23,256 bases of DNA, taken from the NCBI GenBank assembly GCA_003990745.1, contig RBNI01001286.1:1-23256 (forward strand), written 5' to 3'. The translations under genes were made by a program, and so were the position numbers. Below the pieces are notes generated by a model, which was given only the letters and a program-made list of their open reading frames with translations, was not told the DNA's origin and did no database searches. The stretch is from Jimgerdemannia flammicorona. Its lineage: Eukaryota; Mucoromycota; Endogonomycetes; Endogonales; Endogonaceae. Below, piece after piece: positions 7,870-18,564 of the stretch (positions are counted from its first letter, which is position 1; every line of letters starts with the position of its first letter).

Positions 7870-9322
7870 TGAGTCCCTTCAGTCACTTCTTTTATTGTCA
7901 CATTCAGTGGCATAGTGTCTGAATTGTCCACAGTGGAAGCATTGGACTTGGGCTCTGTCTCAGGTAGGGTACCTTCTTTCTTCTTACTGGTAATTCCTGT
8001 TATCTCTTGGTGAGTAACCTTGGCTCCTCTGTGATGGGTATGCTCTGTTATCCTGGTAGCTCTGATTTTTGCATATGGTGAGATTTTCTATCTATCCAAC
8101 CAATCGGTCCAACTTGGAGCTAAGGTCTTGGATTTCACTTCTGTCCTTCTTTCCCTCTTTGGCTGGCCTTCTTTCTTCAGTTCTTTCTTGTCCTTGAAGG
8201 AGTCCTTGTAGGGCTTTGACTAGGATGTCTTCCTTCTCTTCTTTTCTGTCATGATCACTCTAGGTAGTTCCTTGTCTAACATCAAAGTATCCTTGGGCTG
8301 CATCTACTTGTTTCTCGGATCTTCTGATGCCTAGGGTGCAGACATACTGAGCAATATTTGGAGGAATTCCATTCATGAAGGTAATTGGACCTATGATATC
8401 TTGGTTGGTGACATTGAACCTGGCAGAATGCATTCTCTTCTGGATTCTTGTGAAGAAGGCTCTGGGTGATTCGCCAAGATTCATCTTCATCTCCATGATG
8501 GATTCCTGAGCCTTGTGGTGAGTTTCATTTCCTGCATACTTTTCAATGAGCCAATGGACCATGGCCTCATATTCTAGCTCATCAGACATTGCTGCTTGTA
8601 TCTGTCTTGCTAGTTCTGAATCTCGGTTGGTTGCTGTTTGATGGAAAATTCCTCTGGTTGGTTCTCTGAGCTGGGCTTTGTAAATAGCGATTTTTCTTTC
8701 ATCTGAGAGGTTTCTCAAGGCTGCAATTCCTTCAATTCCATCAAGGAATTCTCTGGGGTCTTCCTCTGAGTATCCTGCAAAGGTTGGCAATGAAGTGGCC
8801 ATTTCTTCGTCACTTTCTTCTGATTCTGGTTCAGGTTTGGATTCGGATTCTGATTCACTTTCTGAGCTTCCACTGGAGATAGGGGTGCTTGGGTATCCTG
8901 AGGATAGTGTTCTGGTCCTTGGGCAGAGTGGAATAGGCCTAGGTAATCTTGTAGGGGCTACTTCTGGTTCTGTAAGGAGTTGTGGTAGGGGTTCTATTGG
9001 TGAGATTGGTGGGGCTGAGGAGGGTTGTCTGGCTGTAAAGTGTTGGGTTCTTGTGATAAGATCTTCTAGTTCTTGTGCAAGTTCTCCGAAATCTCTAGCA
9101 GGGCTGTCTGTATTGTCTGGTTGATCTGGTTAGTCTGGTTGGGGATTTCAGGCTGTACTGCCTTCTGGTTCTGGTTGGGATCCTTCTGATGCTGGGTAGT
9201 TGGCAAGTCTTGATGTGATTACTTCTCTTCCTATCCTAATGCTGGTGATAACTGGTTCTCCTGTAGTGGCAGAGGTTGGTGTTGGATCAAATGTATCCAG
9301 TTTGACTGTGGGTTCCTGTGAG
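7870..9322 (-). pseudogene. ORF1 N-terminal half of copy 1: Gag
   Basis: Gag would form the particle and bind the element RNA. The N-terminal part is rich in Pro, then in Ser/Glu (SESESESESKPEPESEESD, just before 8803). The capsid-like domain runs from FAGYSEEDPREFLDGIE through MVHWLIEKYAG and SPRAFFTRIQKRMHS to about 8270, a retrotransposon Gag domain. A single CCHC knuckle of perfect CX2CX4HX4C spacing lies at 7941-7900. I cannot fix the start: no good ATG in frame is visible after the primer-binding site. A TGA near 9146 and a TAA near 9129 (copy 2 has CAA at both), a TAG at 8262-8260 and another at about 8090 (copy 2 has CAA) break the frame. All are explained by C-to-T or G-to-A changes. 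It continues in frame into the protease half. Confidence 0.82.
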
Positions 9323-9350
9323 CTAAAAAGTCATGTCGATTTTGAATTCA

Positions 9351-9368
9351 TTCTCAGTTGAGCCCCCA
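9351..9368 (-). other. Primer-binding site, copy 1 (proline-tRNA-like)
   Basis: Two bases after the LTR the minus strand reads TGGGGGCTCAACTGAGAA; the copy 2 version differs at three positions and, between the two, the consensus is TGGGGGCTCAACTGGGAA. TGG is the complement of the CCA tail, and the following G-rich acceptor complement with a C discriminator fits tRNA-Pro, the primer known for several retroviruses. The exact host tRNA is not in the window, so the match is by pattern. Confidence 0.65.
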
Positions 9369-9445
9369 AATGTAATGTACCTGGCTCAATGGAGGCAAAT
9401 GATAAGGTTGGGGGTTGATGTAGTTTGGCTTGAGCCCCCAGTTAC

Positions 9446-9451
9446 TTTATT
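9446..9451 (-). promoter_or_regulatory. Possible polyadenylation signal in LTR
   Basis: AATAAA on the minus strand, 75 bases before the LTR end. The same place in copy 2 has lost it. Position fits the R/U5 part of an LTR; function is inferred. Confidence 0.35.
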
Positions 9452-9720
9452 AAAAAGCAACAAAATGTTCTAGGATTTCCTGAGGTCTTTGGTGTTTAGT
9501 GGTATAATAGTCAAAGGCTGGATATCTGTGAGCGATTCTGGCAATTTCCTTATTGGGATGGTTCTCTGAGTGTAGCAGTGATTTATGTGTGAATGGGTTT
9601 CCTTCTTGGGTCAACTGGGAATGGCAGAATTTGTGTAGTGTGAGTGGTTTCCTTCTTGAGTAACGATCTCTGATTTCAGCGTAACGATCTGGCAATTTAG
9701 TGGTTCTCCTTATGTGGTTT

Positions 9721-9839
9721 CTGCATGACGATCTCTGTGTAGTGTGATGATCTCTGCATGACGATCTCTGTGTAGTGTGATGATCTCTGCATGATGATCT
9801 CTGTGTAGTGTGATGATGATCTCTGCATGACAATCTCAT
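9721..9839. repeat. 33-bp tandem repeats inside the copy 1 LTR
   Basis: Unit (plus strand) begins CTGCATGACGATCTCTGTGT and is 33 bases: 9721-9753 and 9754-9786 are identical; 9787-9822 is a 36-base variant with one extra GAT and one C-to-T; 9823-9839 is a partial fourth unit. Copy 2 has only traces of the motif (for example near 16200), so the array expanded in, or before the insertion of, copy 1. Confidence 0.9.
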
Positions 9840-9963
9840 ATAGCATGACAATTTCCAAAAGTATGTGATTTCTGGTGGATAGCTCAATTTGGCTCACTGG
9901 GAATTGTATGGCATGGATTCTTCTAAATCGGGCTCACTGGAAATGTGGATAACTTGAAAATGA

Positions 9964-10048
9964 CAGATGACGCAGATTCTTCTGGAATCAGCGGCTTCAA
10001 CTGGGAATACAGTGGTTAACTTAGAGATGGCAGATGACGCAGATTCTT
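9964..10048. repeat. Longer direct repeat in the copy 1 LTR
   Basis: The 18-mer CAGATGACGCAGATTCTT occurs at 9964-9981 and 10031-10048, a 67-base period, with weaker similarity on both sides. It is part of a series of diverged units in this LTR. Confidence 0.7.
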
Positions 10049-10604
10049 TCTGAATCAGTGGACTTCTTGAAAACAGCGGCTTAACTGGGAATTAACTCGG
10101 ATATCATGAATCGGGCTCTTCCGGGAATACTACTCGGATTCTTGGCAAGTTATGTCAAAACTGGCTTCATTTGCATGAACGGGTCACTGTGAAGTTGCAT
10201 CAAGGACTGGCTTGTGGCAAGAAAGGCGGGCTCTCTGGGAATGTGGCAGAAGGGCGAAAGTCTTCAGGCTTATCTGGCAAGCGAACCAAAATGTAACAGA
10301 CTTCTCTTAAAAATAGACTCGTTCTTTGTATCGGAAAGTGGACCAGAGTGGGAAAGGGGCAAAGCTCACAATCTCCTAGTAGTGGCTGTAGAGCAGGCAT
10401 TTCTTCTAAGTATTGCAATCCAATTCCTTTAGGATCAAGTGACTTTTGGCAGGCATATCTCTCGAAGTGTAGTAGGCAGACTTGTCTTTTGCTTTGTATT
10501 TTGGAACTGAGGTTTATTCACTCTTATCTCTGGGGTAATTTATACAAGTTGGTTGCTATCCAGTTACTATGTGGCTAACTATAGATTTGCTATCTATGGC
10601 AAGT

Positions 10605-10660
10605 TGTGCAGGTCCAACACAAGTGTGCAGGTCTGGCACAGGTGTGCAGGTCCTGCATAG
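10605..10660. repeat. Palindromic tandem units in the copy 1 LTR
   Basis: Three units of 18-19 bases start at 10605, 10624 and 10643, each opening TGTGCAGGTC. The last contains TGCAGGTCCTGCA, an inverted repeat with one central base. The array sits between two TATA-like boxes, at the same place as the array in the right-hand LTR (23016-23087), but with a different sequence. Confidence 0.75.
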
Positions 10661-10806
10661 ATATATCTTATCTGGTAGTCTGGCTATTTATACAGTTTCC
10701 ACAACAATGGTTGCTGGTTACTATGCTGGGTGTTCATGTCATCTGGCTAATTTTTCGCATCATCTGGCTAAGGTATAATTCAGGTGGTACGTCCTAGTTC
10801 ATCACA

Positions 10807-11480
10807 ATATATACAATCAGGCAGTAGTGGATCAAGGGGGCATAGACTGAATTCATCATCCTCTGAAAGGTGGGGGGCGCATTGCAAAGTTCAAAGGATA
10901 TTCAGAGGTATTGAAATAGTTTTTCTAGAGCAAGAAAGGCTGTCTTTTGAATGTCTTTGGGGTCCATGAGGATCTCATGGAATTCTGCAAAGAGATCTAT
11001 ACTGCTGAAGTATCTGGCATCTTGTAACTGAATTGATTCTGGGTAAAGGATAGGTATCCTTTTTAGTGACTAAGTTGAGTTTCTGTAATCTACATAGAGT
11101 CTCCATCCTCCTTTCTCTGGTACGATAAGTATAGGGCTGGCCCAGGGGCTAGTAGAGGGTCAGATGGCTCTATTGTCTAAGAGTTCTTGAATGTACTCCT
11201 TTTCAAAGGGTTTCAAGTAGTGGGGTATTTTGTAGGATTTCTGTTAGATGGGTGTTACATTTCCTATATTTATGCTGTGGTGATATGATGGATTGTATGG
11301 CAGGTTACCATAATCAGTGGTGAAGATATCTTGATTTTTATTGAGAAGTTCTACTAGTTGTTACTATTGTTGAGGTGTCAATTCTTCTCCAATGTTAGTG
11401 GAAGGCTTCACTGTCTCCTGGGTCGCAGAGAGGCCTTTTCTTTCTTCTGAGATCTTTTGCTGTTTCCTGATAGATTTAGC
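10807..11480 (-). pseudogene. N-terminal half of RT, copy 2 (truncated, stops)
   Basis: The frame is collinear with the copy 1 RT from VKPSTNIGEEL (about 11411) through LLDN, STSPWASPILIV and the following palm segment, and ends at IVY just before the active-site Asp pair, where copy 1 begins. Stops include TAG-TAA in the Gln run (CAG CAA in copy 1), TAA near 11245 and TGA near 11160. A small deletion lies near 11028, where copy 1 has extra bases in the LLDQLQD region. The offset of this frame relative to the upstream dUTPase frame equals that in copy 1 (170 bases between matching codons in both). Confidence 0.85.
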
Positions 11481-11500
11481 TCATAAACTTCTCTATGAGT

Positions 11501-12901
11501 TCAGTTGAGAAAAGGCACCAGATGTCCTCTGATGGTTCCTTTTGGCAAGATGATGGTCTCCCAACTTTGGTTGGTTGCTCAGGAGTATACTGGATTCATC
11601 TTGTCAGAGAATGTGTGTCTCTCTATATCCAGGTGTGGGATATCTTCCTTGGGTTCAAAGAAAAGATTTCTCAGGTTGGGTGGTGCAAAGATTTCGAAGA
11701 TAGTTTGTTCTCTAGGCTCCAGGATGAGATTCTTGTACAGCTTGACTGGTTGGCAGTATACTTGCAGGGGAACATTCCTTTTGAGGTAGTTGACTTGAAG
11801 GAGATGTACTTCTTTCTTGTCTGAGCTCCTGAATCCTTTGGATTGTCTTGTTCCTTCAGTTAGTTCAGAGACTTCTTGCAATTCTGGGGTCTTGATCTTC
11901 ATGAAGACTGCTTGGACAATCTTCTGTCCTCTAATGATTCAGTGCTATTCTCCACTACTGTTGTATAGAATGACCTTGATATTGCCTATATATCCTGGGT
12001 CAATAGTTCCTCCTTCTACAGTTATTCCTTGTCTGGCAAGTCCAGACCTTGAGGTCAGTTGGATGTAGGCTCCTTCAGATAGCTACATGGCTAATCTGGT
12101 TCTAATCATGAAGGTTTTTCCAGGCTTGATAGATTCATTCTCCAGACTGTAGAGATCATATCCTACATCCTCTGGGTGGGCTTTGGTCGGGGGTTTGGCC
12201 TTGGGATGCAGCAGGGCATACTGGGCAATGTCCATGCTGAGTTTGGGCAGACCTAAGGCCGAAGCTCCAATAGCAGAGAGTCTCCAAGCTCTAAGGTTGA
12301 GGTGTGGCCATCTGGCTCCAGTAGAGGGGTCTCAGAGGTAGTTAATTCCTCTGCTTCTTATGGGGTCTAGGGCTTCCATGAAGTTGGTGACATCTTCTAC
12401 CCATCCTTGGCAGATTTCATATCTGATGAGAGCTAGGATGTCTTCTCTCAAATCATAGATCTTGAAGATTCTTCTTTCTGGCTTCTTGGTCTGGCTTTTT
12501 CGGATCTGACCTCTATTGTCTCCTCTTTTCAAAGTATGGATTGCAACATCATGACTGAGATGAATCTTCTGATGTCTGCAGTCTCAGCAGTCAGGGTGTC
12601 TTCTATAGTTGCAATATCCCATTGCTTGAAAATGGTGTTTGCAGTTGTTGATCTCCTGTTCTCTTGGGAATCAGTACGCATCTTGATCATAAGTTGGTGG
12701 AAGAGTAGATAAGGGATATACTTCTGTCCAGGTGAAGAGGCCTTATTCTCTGAATCAGCTTTGCAACTTGGTAGTAACTTCTTAGAAGGTAGTTGACTAT
12801 ACAATTATATTTAGGGGTTCTGATCTCTGGGGTCTCTATCTCTCCTATTAGTCTAGTAGATGACACTGATAGCAGTAGTCTTGGGGAGAGTGGAAGACCA
12901 T
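11501..12901 (-). pseudogene. ORF2: Cys/His-rich, dUTPase and beta-rich module, copy 2
   Basis: From the ATG at 12901 (MVFHSPQDYCYQCHLLD) the frame continues without indel to the TGA at 11503-11501, interrupted only by point stops (for example after HLLD, near 12344, two near 11940, and TGA 11581-11579). dUTPase motifs: GYDLYS at 12163-12146 (canonical motif 1), then ESIKPGK, TSRSGLARQG region, DPGY with NIKVILYN, RGQKIVQAVF and KGFRSSD (third Gly changed to Arg). The dUTPase runs directly into the beta-rich module (KNLILEPREQTIFEIFAPP), which shows that they are one polypeptide. The stop at 11581-11579 is CGA in copy 1 (4980-4978), a clear CpG-to-TpG change. It ends at the same TGA as copy 1. 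Confidence 0.83.
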
Positions 12902-12937
12902 TTAGTGTGGACATCTTCCTAGCCGAAAAGCTCTCTC

Positions 12938-15900
12938 TTAGTGAGTTTCTTTCTTGGGAATAATGGTGATTGTACTGGATCCTTCTTCCATATTCCAAGA
13001 GTCATTATCTTCAGGTAGTGTCCAGCAAGAGTTATCCCAGGGGATGAGTTCAGGAACTTCTTCCTTTTCGGGTACTTCTTGTTCAGGAACTTCTTGGTCA
13101 GGAACTTCTTTTTCCTCAGATGATTCTTGTCTCCAAATTGCTTATACTTCTATAGCTTCAGTTGCAGGTGTTTCTGGAATATATCTGTATTTATTCTTCT
13201 TTCTTCTGCACTCAGGGCAGGCTGTGTCAGGAGAATTCCTTGTCCCAATGATTTAGGAGGAGTGCTCAGGGAATTTGTGTCTTTCGAGGCAGGTGGGGCA
13301 TCCTTTGATTTCTCCTGTATTGGCTCTAATGGTGATAGGGATAGTGTTCTTGGTCCTCACATTGTCTTCTGGTCTGTCATCTACCAGGTTAATTTGGAGG
13401 TTGAGTCTGGAATCATTTCCATCTTCAGATTCTTCTTTCTCCTCTATGGTAGATTCTTTGCTGCTGGTATATTCTTCTTGGATAGTGACCTTCTTCTTCT
13501 TCTTTGATTGCTCATAGCTCATTACCTTAACTCTGTACTTCTTGCCTCAGTAGTCAAACTTGAGTACTTGTTGGCCAATATCAATAACATTCATTTCCTT
13601 CATCCAGTTGGTACCAATAATCATATCATAGATGACAGCTTCAGTGACAACAGCTTTTGAGATGGAGAACTGAATGTATCCAAGGGAGATAGTGATATTT
13701 TATACTTCTCCAAGGAGTTGAGTTTGGGCTCCATCTGCTACTATGATGCTAAGGTTGGATGGTCCATCAATGGGCCATTAGAGGGTGTCCAGGAATCATT
13801 TGGCAATGACATAGACAGCTGCTCCCATGTCTATGAGGATTTTTGCTTTTTGTCCTCCAATATCTCCATATAGGTAGGTGCTGACATGTCTTTCAGCTGC
13901 TTGGACAGAGATGGGAGCTGGTTCTTGCTATGGGATTAGGACTTGACCAGTGCTAGACCTGGTGGTTCTCAGCAATTTGTTTTGGACTCCAGCTGGTTTC
14001 AGTTGCAGGAACTGCAGGAGAGGGACTTCCATCTTGGCCTCTTGAATCTTCTGCCAGGCTTCATTGTAGATGTTTCTAGGCATGGTCTTTGGGGTGTACT
14101 TCTTCTTGGGCTTTGAAGCAGCAGGTTCCCATTCTTCTTGTTCCATTTCTTTATCTTCTGGTAGTAATTCATTTGTCTCAGGGACAAAAGATGAGGGGGT
14201 TCAGGGAGGTGTTTCTACTTGTTCCTCTTCATGTTCTTTGTCCTCTTCTTGGATGATGCTTCTGCTGATATTTCTGGATGGCCTTCCTACAGATCTCTTC
14301 CTTTTTTCTGCTGGATAGACTGTTTTTTGGGTGGTAACCTTGGTAGGGTATAAGTCCAGGTCACTGTAGTCTTTACTGTTGCTTGCCTCCTCAAAGTCTT
14401 CAACAGAGTGGGCTTCAGTCTTCTTAAACCGAGTGTCATTCCTTTGGTTTGATGGTTCTGAGTCTCTTTGGTCCTTTCTTTTATTGTCATATTCATTGAC
14501 ATAGTGTCCAAATTTTCCACAGTGGAAGCATTGGACTTGAGCTCTGTCTTGGACAGAGTATCTTCTTTCTTCTTGCTAGTAATTCCTGTTATCTCTTAGT
14601 GGATAACCTTGGCTCCTCTGTAGTGGGTATCTTCTGTTGTCTTGGTAGCTCCAATTTTTACATGTAGTGAGTTTTTCAATTTGTCCAACCAATTAATCCA
14701 ACTTGGAGCTGAGGTCTTAGATTTTGCTTCTGTCTCTCTTTCCTTCTTTGGCTGGTCTTCTTTCTTCAGATCTTTCTTGTCCTTGAAGGAGCTCTTGTAG
14801 GGCTTTGACCAAGATGTCTTCTTTATCTTCATTCTTGTCATGATCACTTCAGGTAGTTCCTTGTCTGACATCAAAGAATCCTTGGACTACATCTACTTGC
14901 TCCTTAGACCTTCTGATGTCTAGGGTGCAGACATGCTGGGCAATGTTCAGAGAGATTCCATTCATGAAGGTCATTGGACCTATGATGTCCTGGTTGGTAG
15001 CATTGAACCCAACAGTATGCATTCTCTTCTGGATTCTTGTAAAGAAGGCTCTGGGTGATTCTCTAAGATTCATTTTCATTCAAATGATGGATTCTTGGGT
15101 CTTGTGGTAGGTTTCATTTTCTGCATACTTTTTGATGAGCCAGTGGACCATGGCCACATATTCTAGCTCATAGGACATTGCTGCTTATATCTGTCTCACC
15201 AGTTCTGAATCAGAGTTATCTGCTGTTCAGTGGAAAATTCCTCTGGCTGGTTGTCTGAGCTGAGTCTTATAGATGGTGATTTTTCTTTCATCTGAGAGGT
15301 TCCTCAGGACTGTGATTTCTTCAATTCCATTAAAGAATTCTCTGGGGTCTTCCTCTGGATATCCTGCAAAAGTTGGCAATGAGGTGGCTATTTCATCATC
15401 ACTTTTTCCTAATTCTGGATCTGGTCTGGATTCTGATTCTAATTCGCTTTCTGAGCTGTCACTGGAGATAGGAGTGCTCAGGTATCCTGAGAATAGTATT
15501 CTGGACCTTGGATAAAGTGGAATGAGCCTAGGTATTCTTGTAGAAGCTACTTCTAATTCTGCAAAGGGTTGTATTGGTGAGATTGATGGGACTGGTATGG
15601 AGTGTCTGGCTGTAAGATCTCAGGCTTATATAATAAGATCTTCTAGTTCTTGGGCAAGTTCTTCAAAAACTCCAACAGGACTGCCTGTGTTGTCTAGTTG
15701 ATCTGGTTGGAGATTTTGGGCTATACTGGCTTCTGGTTCTGGTTGGAATCCTTCTGATGCTGGGTAGTTGGTGAGTCTTGATGTAATTACTTCTCTTTCT
15801 GTCCAGATGCTGGTGATAACTGGTTCTCCTGTAGTGATAGAGATTGGTATTGTATCAAATGTATCCAGTTTGACTGTATGTTCTTGTGAGCTAAAAAGTC
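12938..15900 (-). pseudogene. ORF1: Gag-protease, copy 2
   Basis: Collinear with copy 1 ORF1. The Gag domain is recognisable through SPRAFFTRIQKRMHT and DIRRSKEQVDVVQG (15060-14850). The CCHC knuckle (14530-14489) has lost its last Cys (TGT to TAT, Tyr). The linker keeps the AT-hook-like VGRPSRN and the Glu-rich stretch. The protease site reads IDMGAAVYVIA, with the Thr of DTG changed to Met (Asp codon 13831-13829), so it would be inactive. The zinc-ribbon-like tail keeps GCPTCLERH and ACPECRRK but has lost one Cys (Phe in HKFPEH). It ends at TAA 12940-12938, the same place as in copy 1. The TGA near 14860 aligns with a TAG in copy 1, which suggests an ancestral Trp. The start is not resolved. 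Confidence 0.78.
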
Positions 15901-15917
15901 ACATTGATTTGAAATCT

Positions 15918-15935
15918 TTCCCAGTTGAGTCCCCA
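15918..15935 (-). other. Primer-binding site, copy 2
   Basis: The minus strand reads TGGGGACTCAACTGGGAA two bases after the LTR end. It matches the copy 1 site except for one G-to-A in the G run and two differences at the far end. It supports the LTR boundary and the proline-tRNA-like primer. Confidence 0.62.
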
Positions 15936-15937
15936 AA

Positions 15938-17134
15938 TGTAATATGCCCAACTTAATAGAGGTAAATTATAAGGTTAGGGGTTAATATAGTTTGGCTTGA
16001 GCCCTCAGTTACTTTGTCCAAAATGTTCTATAATTCCTGAGGTCCTTGGTGTTTAGTGGTATAATAGTCAAAGCTGGATATCTGTGAGTGATTTATATAT
16101 TGACTTCCTAATCAGGACAGTTCTCTGGATGTAGTGGTGATTTGTATGTCTTTTCTTCTTGGGTCAACTGAGAATTGATAGAAATTCGTATATTGTATGA
16201 TGATCTCTGTGGGTTCCTTATGCGATTTCTGGGTAATGATCTTGTATAGCATGATGGGTTCTTTATATGTAATGGTCTGGTAATTTAGCAGTTTTCCTTC
16301 TTGAGTGATAGGCGATCTCTGTATAGTATGACAAGCTCCAAAAGTAGATTTGGCTCACTGGGAACAATGAATAACTTGGATGTTATAGGTTCGGCTTCAA
16401 CTGGGAATACTACTCAGATAGTACAGATTCTCTTAAATTAGTAGGCTTCTGGGAAATAACTTCAGTTCTTGGTAAGTTACATCTAGACTGGCTTCGTTTG
16501 TGCAAACAGATCACTGTAAAGTTGCATCAAGAGACTGGGTTGTGGTAGGAAAGGCAGGCTCTCTGGAAATGCAGTAAATAACTTAGAAATAGTGGTGAAG
16601 TTCTTCCTTGAACTTGGCAGCAAACTTCAGGCTTAGTCTGGCAAGCATACTAATAGCGCAGCTTATTCCTTAAGTGGTGGATTCTTCAGACTTAGTCTGG
16701 CAAGCGACTAATAATTCCAAAGGCAGCAAAGTTCTTCACTCAAACTTAGTGGCAAAATCTTCAAGCTTTGTATCAGAAAGTAAACCAGAGTGGAAAGGGG
16801 ACCAATGCTCAATCTTTAGAGGCTTTTTTGATATTTGTATTTCAGACTGAGGTTTATTCACTCTTGCCTCTGGGGTAATTTATATATTGTAGTTGCTATC
16901 TGGTTACTATGTGGCTAACTATAGGTCTGCTACTTGTGGCAAGTATAGAGAGTCTGTACAGATAAACAGACTCTTTCTGGTATGTCTGGCTAATTATAAG
17001 TGTGGTAGGCTTGAGTAACTATGATATACTGGAGGTCATGTTATGCTGGAGCCTATATCATCTGGTTAAGTATGCTAATTGTTTGCATCATCTGGCTAAG
17101 TTATAATTCAGGTGGTATATTTTGGTTTGTTACA
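15938..17134 (-). repeat. 5' LTR of Gypsy copy 2 (1197 bp)
   Basis: Begins TGTAACAAAC at 17134 and ends ATTACA at 15938 on the minus strand, matching copy 1 and the right-hand LTR in both TG...CA ends and internal order. The segment equivalent to the first 390 bases of the right-hand LTR has no CpG. It has one remnant of the palindromic unit (AGTCTGTACAG near 16955) instead of three or four. The 15-mer CTTAGTCTGGCAAGC occurs twice (16632-16646 and 16691-16705), again showing internal repetition in these LTRs. The right end abuts the AT-rich block. Confidence 0.82.
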
Positions 17135-18564
17135 ATAGATATATTGTAGTATATATAGTTATGGTAGACTATGAGATTTCTACTTCATGTAAGACTAAAT
17201 ATTACTATTTCTCTCTCTTCTCAAAAGCTATATTAGTTTTTTCCTGAAACTCTATCTTAATCTATATCACTTCTCTTTTCTGCCATACTATAGATTATTA
17301 ACTTCATCAATTACATCCTTTAGACCAATAACTGAGAGACAGAAAAGAGACAAACATGAAGCACTAGAGATAGATGATCAATAGTATATAACAAATATTA
17401 TAGTTTCCTTGAGATAGTAGTAGAATGCTAAATTATTTGCAAATCTTAGTGAGCATATATATATTATTAATACAGCTGTTAACTGGTTATCCAATAGTAA
17501 TAAAAACTATAATATATATTATGTCTAGTCATATAGTCTCAAATTAGAATAGTTTATATTACTTTCTACTTAATAATCTATAGTAGTATATAGTTGGTAC
17601 ATATCTTAAAATTAATGAGTAAGAATGTACTTATTTGAATTATTGTAGAAATTTGACATTTTGTGATTTTTTGTATACATATCTAATCAATACTGTATTA
17701 CTTGTTTTGAATTTAGTTTTATCACCAATCCAGTTACTACTGTAAAAATTAGTCATTAGTAAATAAAGTAGAGTATTACTAGACTTCTTTATCTGGATAT
17801 ATAAAATTGCCTTTTAGTGATGATTAATTTCTATCAAAATTACTCTAATATAGAAAGTGACCAAATTATATCAGATGATATCACAATAATTCCATCACTA
17901 CTAATCATATTGAAGCTCAAAATCATGACCCAATCAGTCTTATTTTATTTATATACTCATATCAAATAGAATATAAAAATATAAATAGACAGAAAAATGA
18001 ATTGATCATAATTATTTCCTATTCATTTTTTGTCATTAACTTATAATATTTTCCATTGACTTACATTTTATCTTTACTTCTATACATACTTTTATTTATT
18101 ACTATACAATAAATCAAATAACTGATCACTTCTTAGATATATAGTATAATGTTATTAGTATAGTTATATCTCATATATATAGCTATAAATAAATAAGGAT
18201 TTGAGATCACATGAATAAATAGTATAATAAAAATCACAATATATATCATTAATAGGATAAAAATACTCAATTATACCCAATACTAATGAAAAAATTAATA
18301 TAAAAGTACTAGCAAATAATAGATAATAATTACAGTATTAACATATATATCTCAAACATAATAAATAGTCAGCAGTGAAATAGATAATTAATGTATAATT
18401 ATAATGAATGAGAAATTATACTTCTATCTAACCAATTATATTAATTAAAACCCAATAATAACTGACTATATAGACACCTCAGAACTATATGGATATATTG
18501 TGGTTTAAATGTATATATTTAGAAAATATAATAAAACTAGCCCTCATGCAAATAGATAAACAGA

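Larger units (their letters stand above)
2113..10806 (-). mobile_element. Ty3/Gypsy LTR retrotransposon, copy 1 (3' LTR absent)
   Basis: From right to left on the minus strand: 5' LTR (10806-9371), primer-binding site, Gag with CCHC knuckle, DTG protease, a Cys-rich tail, a Cys/His plus dUTPase module, RT, RNase H and integrase. The RT-RH-integrase order identifies the Ty3/Gypsy group. The right end is fixed because bases from 10807 continue a second copy of the same family at the position corresponding to 4196 of this copy; copy 1 is therefore nested in copy 2. Damage: several stops in ORF1, a 4-base and a 1-base deletion in the dUTPase frame (seen by comparison with copy 2), one frame break between RNase H and integrase, another late in integrase, and loss of a catalytic Asp. 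The first bases after the LTR (ATATA) would be the target duplication, but its partner is outside the window. Confidence 0.88.
9371..10806 (-). repeat. 5' LTR of Gypsy copy 1 (1436 bp)
   Basis: On the minus strand the LTR begins TGTGATGAAC at 10806 and ends ATTACA at 9371, with short inverted ends (TGTRA / TTACA). The start is supported by two homologues: copy 2 (17134) and the right-hand LTR (22869). The end is inferred from the adjacent primer-binding site; no 3' LTR is available to confirm it. Inside, on the minus strand: a TATAAATA at 10692-10685, an array of palindromic 18-19-base units at 10660-10605, TATAAAT at 10544-10538, 33-base tandem repeats at 9839-9721 and AATAAA at 9451-9446. 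Many diverged units around GGCTCACTGGGAA occur between 9890 and 10260. It is longer than the copy 2 LTR, at least partly because of the 33-base array. Confidence 0.82.
10807..17134 (-). mobile_element. Ty3/Gypsy LTR retrotransposon, copy 2 (cut by copy 1)
   Basis: Same family and strand as copy 1, collinear with it from the 5' LTR (17134-15938) through Gag, protease, the dUTPase module and the N-terminal half of RT. It stops at 10807, in the codons for the RT active site, because copy 1 inserted there; the remainder of RT, integrase and 3' LTR should lie left of copy 1, outside the window or lost. It is more decayed than copy 1: many more stops, lost Cys and catalytic residues, and far fewer CpGs. 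It is nevertheless frame-intact through the dUTPase module, which makes it the better witness of the original reading frame there. Confidence 0.88.

Noticed and set aside
9721..9839. CRISPR array
   Set aside because: Units are contiguous tandem repeats with no unique spacers, inside an LTR.
9450..9887. 145-codon frame with repeated SCRDHHTTQRS
   Set aside because: It is the translation of the 33-base LTR repeats, not a protein gene.
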